NCBI GenBank assembly: GCA_013339765.2
Contig: CM023448.1
Coordinates: 193,976,409 to 194,040,408, forward strand
Reading direction: 5' to 3'
DNA length: 64,000 bases
Source of the DNA: Haemaphysalis longicornis
Taxonomy: Eukaryota > Arthropoda > Arachnida > Ixodida > Ixodidae
A program made the position numbers and the translations under genes. The notes beneath the pieces are model-generated. The model saw only the letters and a program-made list of their open reading frames with translations, did no database searches and was not told where the DNA came from. Numbering within the stretch: the first letter of the stretch is position 1; every line of letters starts with the position of its first letter. Positions 48,319 to 60,300 of this stretch are shown one piece after another.

Positions 48319-51300
48319 CTGGAAAAACAACATCACAACAGCGCAAATTTTGTTTCTCTGCAAGCTACAGCAAGCTATTAAACAGACCGGAAAACGTTTT
48401 ATTGTGACGCCTTATTGACGATTCATTTAAACAATTTTAACGCGTAGCGTTAGGGGCCCCGTGTCGCAGAAAATGCGGCGTCGTGACGACGCTTACCGTC
48501 AACGAAAAATCGGCATGAGCAAAAAATCCGCTAGCGCCACCTTGCGGCCCCCACTAAAACCCCCGGGATCGTAAGGCGCTGCCCCAGCGGATATAGAGCG
48601 AACAGGAGCGGAACGTTTTCACCAATAGGAAAGCATGGACTAGAAAAACAAACAAACAAAAAGGTTTTGCCAGTTTGAAGTTTTGAGGGTTGAATCCAGA
48701 CCACTCTGCTTCAGAAGCAGAAATCGCAAACACTCCACTGCGAGTGTAGACTCATAACAAGCCATATCCGCGAGTTGGGTTTTCTCGTACTGTGACCTGT
48801 TTTAAAAGCTTGGAGGGGGGAGAATATTGATCAAGGATTGCAGATTTCACCACAAATGGAAATAAGAACACAATGCGCACATGAACATGGCACATATCCA
48901 CACTGGGGATTCATCAAAGCTGGCGACGACAGTTCGTTGCCCGTTTATCCGGAGGGGGTCAACAGCCCCGGGTCAGTACCAAAGTTTGCACACATGGCAC
49001 CTGAACATATCCGAGATTTCTTTGTAGCCACTTTAAAGCGACAACGTACTGTATAAGGTATTTTTCTTGGAGAACTATAGCCCTTCCAGAATCATCACAA
49101 TCACACAGCCGTCCGCCAATAGCTGTTCTTGCAGTTCGCATCGCCGCGCGGCGATCTAGTGTGAATACTTGCATATCGTTAATTAGAACTGAGTTTATTC
49201 AATGCAAACTAAAAGGATGTAGTTGTACAATGACTCCGTAGCTCGTTGTCAGTGCGGAAGTTAGGCAGTGAAAAGCGGAGACAGGCATAGAACACTGATG
49301 CAAGTCATTTTGATGTAACGCTGCAGAAACTCAGTCTATCATGTTTTAATCCCTGTGCTGGATATCGGCAAATGTGCTCGGGGCGCCCTTCAGCAGCCTC
49401 TCACGTCATCAAGAAGCATTACAAATACAAACGCTTATCAATGCTTACTGAGCAACTCCTGTGGCTTCACGGCGGCGTATAAGGGACCGTTGTTGTGCCA
49501 GAGCGCCTGGCCCAAATCCGTTGACACTGAGGCGACGCGCCGACAGCGAGGCTGAGGTCACGCCTCTCCCTGTCGTCGCTGCGGCGCGGCCGAATCCCGC
49601 ATCTCAGAACGACCAAATAAGGGCTGTCGCTACGCCTGGAGGCGAGGTCACGGAGACGGCGGGGACATCGCCCTCCCTTTCCCCATTGGCGGCGCCACTG
49701 ACTCACTGCCTCGCAACCATTCGTCGGAATTCAAACTTCAGGAAGCGAGAGCCCTGATTGGAGCTATTCGAACTTCTCGGGGCCACAACGAACTTCCCGG
49801 GGTATAAAAGAAGCCCGGAGGCTCTCATCGTCGGCATTCCTCGGCGGCTTCTCGCCGGCGGCACTTTTCGGAGGCACCGAGTAAAAGGGTGCTGTCGCCT
49901 TTGTGCGAGTCACGTAACGTTTGCTTACCTTGTACATACTGTATATAAATGTTACTTCAACTCTTCGTCGGCTCGAGAACTTTATCGCTCTGCTCTGCGC
50001 CGCGTCGATAGCGGACAGAGCAAGGCAACGTCGCTACACCGGTGACTGCGCTCGGATGGCCAGTCGAAACAGCGGAGGCGGCGGTGAGAGGGCCCAGTCC
50101 CTACAGCGGAGACAGCGTTGGGATGACTGATTCCCAACATCGGTGACGAGCTGGATGCGAGTCACAACCTTGGAGCAGCGCTGGGAAGGTCATTCCCAAC
50201 AGTGGTGGCAGCGGTGGGATGGTCATTCCCAACACCGTGCAGCTGAACGGGTAGCGGCACCACTCGGCACTCCCTTCGTTAGTGGAATGAGCCGGTGCAT
50301 TGGACTACGCAGCCTTCCGTTGTTTCTGCCGTGTTTGCTTCGGTGCTTTGAATGCTTTGGTGGTGTTGTGAGCGGATATGTGCGGTGAAACGAAGTCTAG
50401 GCAGATGTGTTGGGTTCTTAGATGCAATAACGGCTACGTAAACTTGTCGGACTCTTCTAAAGTTGGGTACGGGCTACAATGACATGAGCGCTTTTTGCAG
50501 TGATCTACGCTTGGCTCCACCCTATCGAGTACGAATGAAACTACTATTATTAGTATTCATTCCTTCTTAAATGCACTAACGGCTACTTCAACTTGTCGGA
50601 CGCTTCTAACTTTGGGAATGGGCTACATTGAAATGATCTAGCGCTTTTTGCAGCGCTCTGCACCTGGCTCCGCGCGATATGAGTAGGAATAAAACTATAA
50701 ATATTATTATTCCTTTCTACCATTTTAAATTATATTCACTGGTTTCAATGACTACGGTTTCCACGCCAGCCTTAAGGATGGGATACCTCGATACGTGTGC
50801 TTTGAAGAGAAAGGCACTTACGTTGATTGATTGTTGATTAAATGTGGGGTTTAACGTGCCAACGCAACGCAGGCGATGAGGCGCGCCGTAGTGGAGGGCT
50901 CCTGATTAATTTTGACCACCTGGGGATCTTTAACGTGCGCCGAAATCTCGTACACACGGGCGTTTTTGCTTTCCGTCTCCACCAGAAAAGCGGCCGCCGC
51001 GGACAGGAACCGAAGAAAGGCACTTACATACGAGATCGATTACCGTGTGGCCGTGCAAACGTCGCGGCAGTTTACACTTTATTTCTGTAACCGTGAGCTT
51101 TGTGCTTTCGGTTTTGGTGAGCGACACTGTAACAGCATGAGAGCCTGAGAGCCGAAGCGGGACTCCCACAGTTTGTAGTGGTCATTTTATCAAAAGCCAA
51201 AGTTATTCAACCACCCAACACCCCAAGCTACAAACCATCCCGCTCCCCTTCCCATTTTACCGCCTGCGTGGAATAAAGGCTGGCACCGATAGTTTAAAAA

Positions 51301-54300
51301 ATGTGGCAGTGTTAACGTCAGCATGTGTTTTTTATGCTTAAGTATTCTTTGCCGAGTACCTAAAAAATCGTGTAATGCCTTGTGAAGAAACCAAAAACTT
51401 GCTACTAGTTGCCTAAAATAGGGGTGCATCAGCCCGAGTCCTCCAGCACAGACGCATTTCCGACACGCTGGAAGCAGTTTGGATTCGGCGAGGGGTGCGT
51501 GGAAGTGCAAAACTAAACAGCAAAATTATCCAGCCCTCCGTCTAGCGACGACGATGGTTGAACGGGAAGCTTTCTTCGTGCGAAATAGAATGGGAAACGG
51601 TCAAATACAAAGACGCTGCGATCAAAAGACCAAACTGCGTTCTGGTCAAATTTAAAGTTCAACTAGTCGAAGTTTAAATCCAGAAGGCAACCAAGGAAAC
51701 ACACATTAGAAAGCTTTGCGATAAACCATCATCGTCGTTAAACGGAGGAGTGCATGAGTTTTCAAGCGTAGGTGGCAGCTTGTAAAACTCGACCGCCGCA
51801 TTCAGTTGTAAAACTAAGGGAAGGTTTTTGCCCCCTCCTGTTCCTCGTCCTTCACCCACGCAGGAATTGTTTTCTTTTTTTTTTTGAAAAACCATCCTAC
51901 CCACATAACACCCTGCTACATGCCATCTATCCCACCCTATACCCTACCTCATGCAAATCCTGCCCCCAACCAGGCACCCTGTACCACATGGTGTGCCAGC
52001 AATCCCCTTCCCCCACCCCTAACCCCAACCCAACCTATGAGCAGTTGGTGGAGCTGCTGACCAGCTCCGACTTCTCACACCAGCGACGATTGCTGGAGAG
52101 GGCACGGATGGCCAGCACAGTCCAAGACATCCCGGACTAAGGAATCCTCCCACCGGGCGGGTGCCCTAACATCAGCACCTCGACTCAAGTAAAGTTTATT
52201 CATCATCATCACTGAAACCATTGCAAGTCTTGTAAAGCAACGCTTTTCCACGGCAAGCAATAACGTTTTACTATCATGCGGCATTTATTCTATAAACGAT
52301 TCCCGATGACAGCAGTAAGCGTATTTCTGTGAAATTAAACATGTTTCCACCTAAGTTATTGAAGAAACGTAGCGTCGTCAATCGCACTTTCTGTTTTTGG
52401 TGTGAATCTTGGAAGGCACCACCAATTTTTTTCTTTCGCTTGTGCACGATGCCGTCTCGTCATCAACTGCTAAAGGCCAGCGCCGCAGCATTCCTGTATC
52501 GGCTGCACATACCGGCTTTGTAGAAGCATTTAGCTGCAATATATTAGTCGAAACGACAAACGGCATGTAGGTATGAAAAGCTGCACAAAGGAACGGACTT
52601 GAAATTCCAGCTTTACTACTAACTTGGCGCATTGAGCGTCGTCTGCTATTTGTAATTAAGGCGTGTGGACGTAAATGACACACATGGCCTGCCTCGTTAA
52701 GGTCGCCTCAACTTTTACCGATCTCAAAAAGTCCTTGTGGTTATCTACGCTTTGCAAGCCGCATCGCAGCAGAACGACAGAGAGCCATGCACAACTACGC
52801 TGCGCTGACCGCCACCGGCATTCCACTGACGAGCGGTTCGCCACGGGCGGCGCTGTTGGCTGGAGCGACGGCGGTGCCAAAGGCCGCCCGCTCCCTATAC
52901 CCAAGCACTATCGCGAATTATTCCAACCGAAATGGAAGGACTAGGTGTACGTCTCTTTCGTAGGCCGTACAGTGTAATTGATCCCCATCTTCCCCAGACC
53001 ACTCATTTTCTTATTAGAATATGCATGTCCCCTAACCACGGATGGGCGCGAAAGGAGAGGGCATGGCCCTCCTTCCCCCAGCAACCCAGCAAATAAACTC
53101 GGGGATGTTACTGCCTTGTTCTTTTTGTACATCTTTTGGTATCGCGTGATGCTCGGTGTGTACCGAAGGAGACGCTACTTAGTGATTCGGCCCCTCTAAT
53201 CCAAACTACGCTAACAAGTATGGCCCTAACCTATTCCCCATATCACCACCGCATGAAATAAGCAGATTCGAGGTGGAATAAACGTCTCCAACAAGCCAGC
53301 TAGCAAGCCAGCCAGCCGGTCAGCCAAACCAAACCCTACCAAACGAACGAACGAATGAACTAACGAATAGAAGCAGATAAAACTCCTTACGCGTGCTATA
53401 GGCTATGTGCGAAGCCATGTGTGAATGGGTAGATTGACGTCGAAGTGGAAAATCGGCCGTGAGCCTAACCAGCCGAGCCCCGCGAGTTGGCTAGAGACAA
53501 CGATCCCCTTAACTTCATACCAGGAGGTGACACAATACTATAGGCTAACCCGGCTTACTCTCCACCCGGGCCACCCCTCTCTGAGCAAGAGATAGCAGCT
53601 CTCCTGGCGTTTCCGCCGAACCGACATGTACCCCCACCCGACCAAGCTCCACCAAATCCAGCCAATGCAATACGACTGACAGTGCCGATTCTGCGACACA
53701 CCCTGCACTCTGTATCACATGTTGTGGGAGTGCCAGCTTAACACCACACTTTCCGCGATTTCTCGGCTTAGCAGTGGGAGGGAGAACTGGCCAGCTCGGG
53801 CGTCGAAGATCAGCTTCGGATGATCCACCGGGCTGAGACGGCTGGACGCTCCAACTGGGTCCGGAACTGAAGAACTTCGCTCCTTCTCTCTCTCTGCCGG
53901 CAGGTGTCATCGCCACTAGCCAATACCCCTGAGTGAGTATGTGAGAATTGTGGTTGGGTATGTGTACGTCGTAGCCAAATTGTAATGGGTAAATGTGCCG
54001 TGAGATTCTATTAGGTAGCAGTAAGGTATCCCCGGGAGCAGCCATAATGTTTTCGCATTCAAGGCATGGAAGCAGACTTGAGTGTACAGAAAGATTTGTA
54101 TAAGTAGCCGAAAACCCCGAAGCCTCAAGAAAAAAAAACGTGGTTAGGGAGGTCCCGGGAATGAGCTGGTTCATTTAGTTCATCTGGTTCATTTAGTTGT
54201 ATGTCATTAAGGACGACAACGACAATGTAATAATTTTTTGTCCTTTGGAACGTACATTTCGGTAACAGCATGACCACTGAGAATCAATAACTGCGAAATG

Positions 54301-57300
54301 TCAGCACACTCAAAGTAACACCAGCGTGAATGAATATGGTATCTAGCTGGATGGGCCGCCTATACTCACCCCCATGAGATTTCTAAAGCGCAGGTTGTCA
54401 TCTTTGTTCACGTGGTAAAACACAGCGCCTCCAAGCATGAAGAGCAGCCCCGCCGAGCAATGGTAGATGGAGTACTGTGCAACAAATAGAGGGAGAGAGA
54501 GTTAAAGTAAAACACTTTCAGCCATGCCATTCTGTCAACGTGGTAAACCAGCAGAGCTGTACCACCTTGAGACAGAAGACTTTTGAGAGAAACTACAAAA
54601 TAAATAAGTACGGCCCGGCCAGCGTATCAAAGATACCGCAGTTCGCCCCATTAAAACCGCCTCCTGCGAAAGGGACTATAAAACGACATGTTGCCCAGCG
54701 CCCCCTCGACAATTAGGGGGTCAGCACATGTATTACTGGCTTGCTTAGCCTCCGCATAGAGGAATCTGGGAGTTTTGAGGCAAGGTGTTCATTTGTTGCG
54801 ACTAGTATTATTGGTTAGGATGGCTTTAAGCCATGGTGAGGTGAGGAAAGGACGCTGCAGCCACTGACGCAAAAGATTCCACCCGGAAAGGGGCCATGCA
54901 GACAAAATGCCATTTTGTTCTATTTAAAAGAATTAGCCCATGATAACTCACTAAGCTCAATTCCAGTGACGAAATACCTTTTCTTAACCGAGAAAAATGC
55001 AAGAAATATTAAAAAACTCGAATTTCGCGCCGCAGTGACGAAATATTGGCAGGACGGACGTAATATGCACAAGCACTAAGACGATAGTTATCACGGTGTT
55101 AACTGCACCGTATCACGCAAGTGATACAATAAAACGCAACTAGAGGCCCCACTGCAATCGCCCATGATCTTTCTTGGCGGTGGCTTAGGTCAGCGGCGGA
55201 TGCCAGTCGCCCTTACAAGATTCTTTCACATCACAGATACATCGCCGGGAAGTGGCCGAGGAGTCAGCCAATGCTTCATCTGCTTTCGTTAATATCACCA
55301 CTATTTGTTTGTTTTACCTTGGCAATAAAATTGGTAACATGTTATCGGGACAAAGCAGTCTTTTTAGTGAACCAAACCTAAATTTTTTCCTCATTCCCGT
55401 TACGTGCTTCAAAGGCGAAAGCCTAAATGTATTCATCAAAGACGTTACTGCTACGTCTTGTTTGCGTCTCTGTATTCGCTTTCGTTTTTTTAGTCTTTTG
55501 GTGCGAATTACTTTGAGAGGCCGACTGGCCACTCCTAAACAGTACAGGCCAGTCCAGGCCACTCTGGGACAAAACAGGCCGACTGGACAGTTTCTCCAGA
55601 AACAGAGCATCCTGTGGCTGGCATGCATTTGTTCTACTCACGTTCTGTCATGCTCGCCTGTCAGTGCGGCACGCAGTAGGCTGCCTATTGTTCTGCCACT
55701 GGCAATGTGCATGGATAGCGCCACGCAATGAAAGAAAAGGCAGAGATAGCCCCGTGGTAACGCCATCGGCTCCTAATCTAGGGACCTCGGTTCAATTACC
55801 GCACTAGTCCGAATGTCTTCTTTTTTTCTGCTTGGGTGCTGGCAGTTTCGGGGTACAGACATGAAAAAATAAAACCTTCCTTTCGGAAACGACAGCGTAA
55901 GACACGCGAAGCTTCATGGGAAACACGCAATGCACAACAACTGAGGCTGCGCTTAATCCATCGCACCATATAAGTACATCTATCTTTAGTGTTGCTTCTG
56001 TTTATATAAGCTATGTGTTTATTACTGCAAAGCAGTATATGTCTAACCCCCTTTCTCCCAAATTTCATACCGGTGAAGCCGCTTTAATCGGCGATACTCC
56101 TCCTCTCCACCTCCGACGCATCTTTCAGAAGTTTTATAAACCTCGCCACCACCGAAGCTTCTTTCACAACTTGCGCGATCAGTTGATAACGGCGGTAGCG
56201 CCGTTATCAACTGATCGCGCAAGTAGTGGCAGTTGTGATCAACAGACAGCGCCATGTTTGTCCGCTAGAATAACGCTCGAGTCCTTCCAAGTTTCATTCA
56301 GCGAATTAGCTAGGAAGTATGCTCAATCGTAAATCACAAACAAACCTGTCTTGTTTGTGCACTTCGTGGACTGCGTCCAGCTTCGCAGGTCATTCTTCTT
56401 CACCGAGTGGAAGGGCACTAATTTTTTCCTTTAATGTAAATTTATTTTTAAATTTAAATTTATTTCAATATTTAAGGTTGGTTATATTTATACAACCCTT
56501 TGTTTAATTTAATTTTCTCTTTTTTCTCGTTTTATTTTAATTTTGTTTTTGTTGTTTTACGCTCACGAGCGCGTGCCCGCATAACCGCCGAACGAAGCCT
56601 ACCACATACTAGACCTGCGAACGTGAATTCAGGTCCTCATGATCATCACAGCCCCTTAAAGGGGCCATGCAGACAAAATACAAGTTTGTTTTATTCGAAA
56701 GATTTCGTATTTTATAGTGCCCCCAGCGCTTGTCCGGCAGCAAACGGGGCCGTATTCACTGAGAAATTTATTAATTTAGGTTAAAAGTTTGATTCTCCCA
56801 CCAAATCATGTGTTTTCGTGATGTCTGCCATGAAGTCATGAGGGCAGGTATTCAAACGAACTTCCAGTGCGTCATTAGGCTTTGCAGCCTTGCTTACCGT
56901 CAGTCCACCCAGATGGCGCTACCATAGTCAGCCGCGGACCGTTGTCCGCCGTTGCTTTGTTTTTGACCGCATTCGCACCTGGCTTGTTTTTGTTACGGTA
57001 GAAAGTAATCGTTTCGTGAAACATGGGGTGTGATCGACAAACAGGGTCACCTAAGACAACGTCGCTTACGCCAATCGGCCAGTGTCGTGTAAGACAACTC
57101 CAAAGCAGCAGACTGCTGTGCAGCTGATACAAGCATAGTGTGCACACTACCAACAGCAGTGCGCATCTGTAATTCTATGTTTACGTGCGTTTTCGTAACT
57201 TTCGTTGTTTACCCCACCATTCTTACTGCTGTAAAATGAATATGCAATACATTTAAGCGCAAATAGCTCGTTCGATAAGCCCTGCCTAATTTACGTTCGC

Positions 57301-60300
57301 TTTTGCCGGCCTCAGCCAATCGCACAGCTGGACATATGACATCATAGGTTCTGTGGCGAAAATCAGCCAGTGGGCCGCATGTCCATTCCCTTTTTTCCTA
57401 ATTATATAGCTTATTTGAGCGAAGTGTGCGTTAAAAGTGGTGTCAGTAGGATTATAGCGAGGCAATATTTCGAATGAACCAATTAAACGTGTTTTGTCTG
57501 CATGGCCCCTTTAAGGTGGGCTTTACTGTACGGGGTTTAGCATACACGCATCACAGGTTCAAATTCCTTATTGCAAGCTTCGCTTGAACTTTGGGGAGGT
57601 TAGCGTGAGATAGCGCCGCTGTAAAATTGCGAGTTTTAAATGGGCCCTGTAAGAGGTTTTGCCGTCGCATGGTTGTTAACATTTTCGCATGGTCGAGTAA
57701 TCAACTCCCTTCAAGAATTTTGTTACAGCGGTGAGTATTAGTGGAGATATTGCAAATCAAAACAGGACATTTTCGCCCGAACCGCGATTCTCACTCGTTT
57801 CGTCCACCTCCTCGCACAACGCGAGTGTGAATGCCCATGATGTCTCGCTTCTCGGTGACGTCTGCAAGAACATCCGGTTGCGGGCGCCGTCTGCTGCTCC
57901 GATGTTCAGCGCCGCAACATCGCTTTGGGACGGGGCCGTCTGAATTTCTGAGTTATGTTTTGCGCCGTTTTTAACCCGTTTTTCTCTCTCTCACTCTCTG
58001 TCTTCGCAAACAGCAAAAATGTTCAGTCCGGCTTAAGAATCAGAGAATAAACACTCTGAAACACTGACACTGACACCTCCTCACTCAAACTCACCAACAA
58101 TTAATCCGCAGCCGCAACCTTTTAAGCTTACATCTTAAGCCACAGAAACGCCGAGGGACTTCGCCTCTCCTGGGCCAGGGCGATTAAAAAACCCTTCCTG
58201 TTACGAGGAGGGGACGGAATAAACGTCCCCATGAAGCAGTTAGCCTTGGGGAAGAGTCCTTATTCCTGGACCCCGTGAGACCATCCGGCTTCTTGGGCTC
58301 CCTTCACCAGCCAAATCTGGCCATCAGGTTCCAAGCTGGACAGTGCTCTCTCACAGTGCTCCGCCTTTTTCTCTTCGCTGACCTTCAGTGCTCGTGATGC
58401 GTAGGTCGTAAATACAGCAACTGCGTTAGAAAACGCTCCCTGGCCGTCGAAGTAACGCAGTCGCGTCTTACATCGTAAGACCGCCCATACGTAGATATCG
58501 GCGGCAACTTTTTTTGTTTGCTTTGTCATTTTGCTTATGAATCCTGCACTCCGCTCACGGCTGGAAAAGCTGACGGAAGGCATGTGGTATCAGCAACAGT
58601 TTTGTCACGGCATCGAGATACAACCTCTCGAGAGCTGATAGAAGCATTTCACATTAAAAGGTCCGGAGATAGATGTGTTGATAACGTGAATTTTTGTAAC
58701 AGAAAAAGGATATTTTTGTGTGCCACTCATTGGGATCGCAGCGGTGTCTTGATATGTCATGGTTGTGCTGTTTTAATGCCCTTACACTTCGACTGTCACG
58801 TGTACACCCGTATGTATTTAATCCCTGCAAAAACTGACTTTCATAGTTTTATCTTGGGCGATATGAACGCACCACATGAGATGTTGAAAGTATATATTTG
58901 TCTTTCTTTTCAATAGACAAATAGTTGCGAGTTACCGCCGTGTCGTCTCTGTTTTTTCTACTTTCGTCCCTGTTGAGTGAGCGCTTCCACCTTAACAGCT
59001 ACCAACTAGCCCAATTGTCCGTTCTACTGCATATCAGGTTCTCGTTCGTACTGGCTTTTCGTCCCCGCAGCAATGCGCGAAGCGGATTGCGCGCGTGTGC
59101 AGCTAACAGCGGGTTTATAAACCGCTTAGGAAGTTTACGCCCCCTGAAGGGCGCGAGCCGGGGAGCGTACTATTACGGAGGTCGCCGGCGGCTCCAACTG
59201 AGCTGAGAACCGCTGAGTAGCATGAAACGTTTATGGGATGCAGCACCTTTTCAGCAGATGGCTGTGCTTAACCGGACTGTGCTTAACTACCCTTTTTCTC
59301 CCTTTTGCGCTGAGCTAAGTTGGAAAAGCTGCAAGTCGTCCATTCTGGACGGTACCCATGAGTAGAAAATATGCTAATAATGTGGGACCACGGAGCCTTT
59401 AAACTTGCTCCCGAAAGTCCGAAAACACGCCGTTAGGCATTGTGTCAGTTTTAGGTTATCTAAGCCGACTTGTTTGTCCGCCCGAAGCGGTGCGGCAGTG
59501 TAATTGAACGTACAAAGAAAGTGAGTGGTAGGTGGTGCTGGGTATGCGGCGAGGCCATGCCCGAGATGATGATGAGCGTGTTGTTGAGGCAGTAGGTGAA
59601 GCTCAGCAGGAAGGCGGCGTGCGCGTACCACTGGTACGTGATAGAGTGCCCCATCAGCAGGTACAGCACCATCAGGACAACCGTTCCCACCTGTGGGTAC
59701 AGTTCAGAGAAATCGCAAATAAAATTTTCCAAGCGTACACATAAACACTCTCGCACTGGGGAAAACCGCTACGCCTAACCACAAGGCAAAAGTTGCTTGG
59801 CACGGCAGACGTGGCCGGTCAAGCGTCGCGAAATGTTGCTGTGCTATGTTACCAAAAATAATTTGTCACTCATTATGTCATATTTATTTGGGGTCTTCAT
59901 TTTTACGCGGATTTTATTTTCTTCTTACCGCTTCACTGCATGCACTTACGCTGCAGTCGTTTACATTCTCAGTGCAAGCTGCAGTCGAGACTCCGTAGCA
60001 AGTTTTGAGGTTTCTTGCACGCAGAATATTGCGCGCAAAAATGACATTGTGTGCATATACCATTGCGTGTCCTTTGGTTTCCTCAGCAGCGCCGAACACA
60101 CAGTTTAACAGAAAGAACGAGTTCACATAAATGCAACCCCCACGCACAGACTCGTATTTGAAATTAAAGCTGAAAAAACAACATAGGACAATCCGCGCAT
60201 AGGCACAGCAGGAGGACATCTGTTCGCGCCAAGCGGAACATGCACATCATGCGTCCCCTTACAAACGGCTCCCCGACTCCCGACTGCTCCTGCGACGTAA

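Noticed and set aside
53545..54174. 209-codon - frame
   Set aside because: Antisense to an I-clade LINE fragment at 53600-53880.
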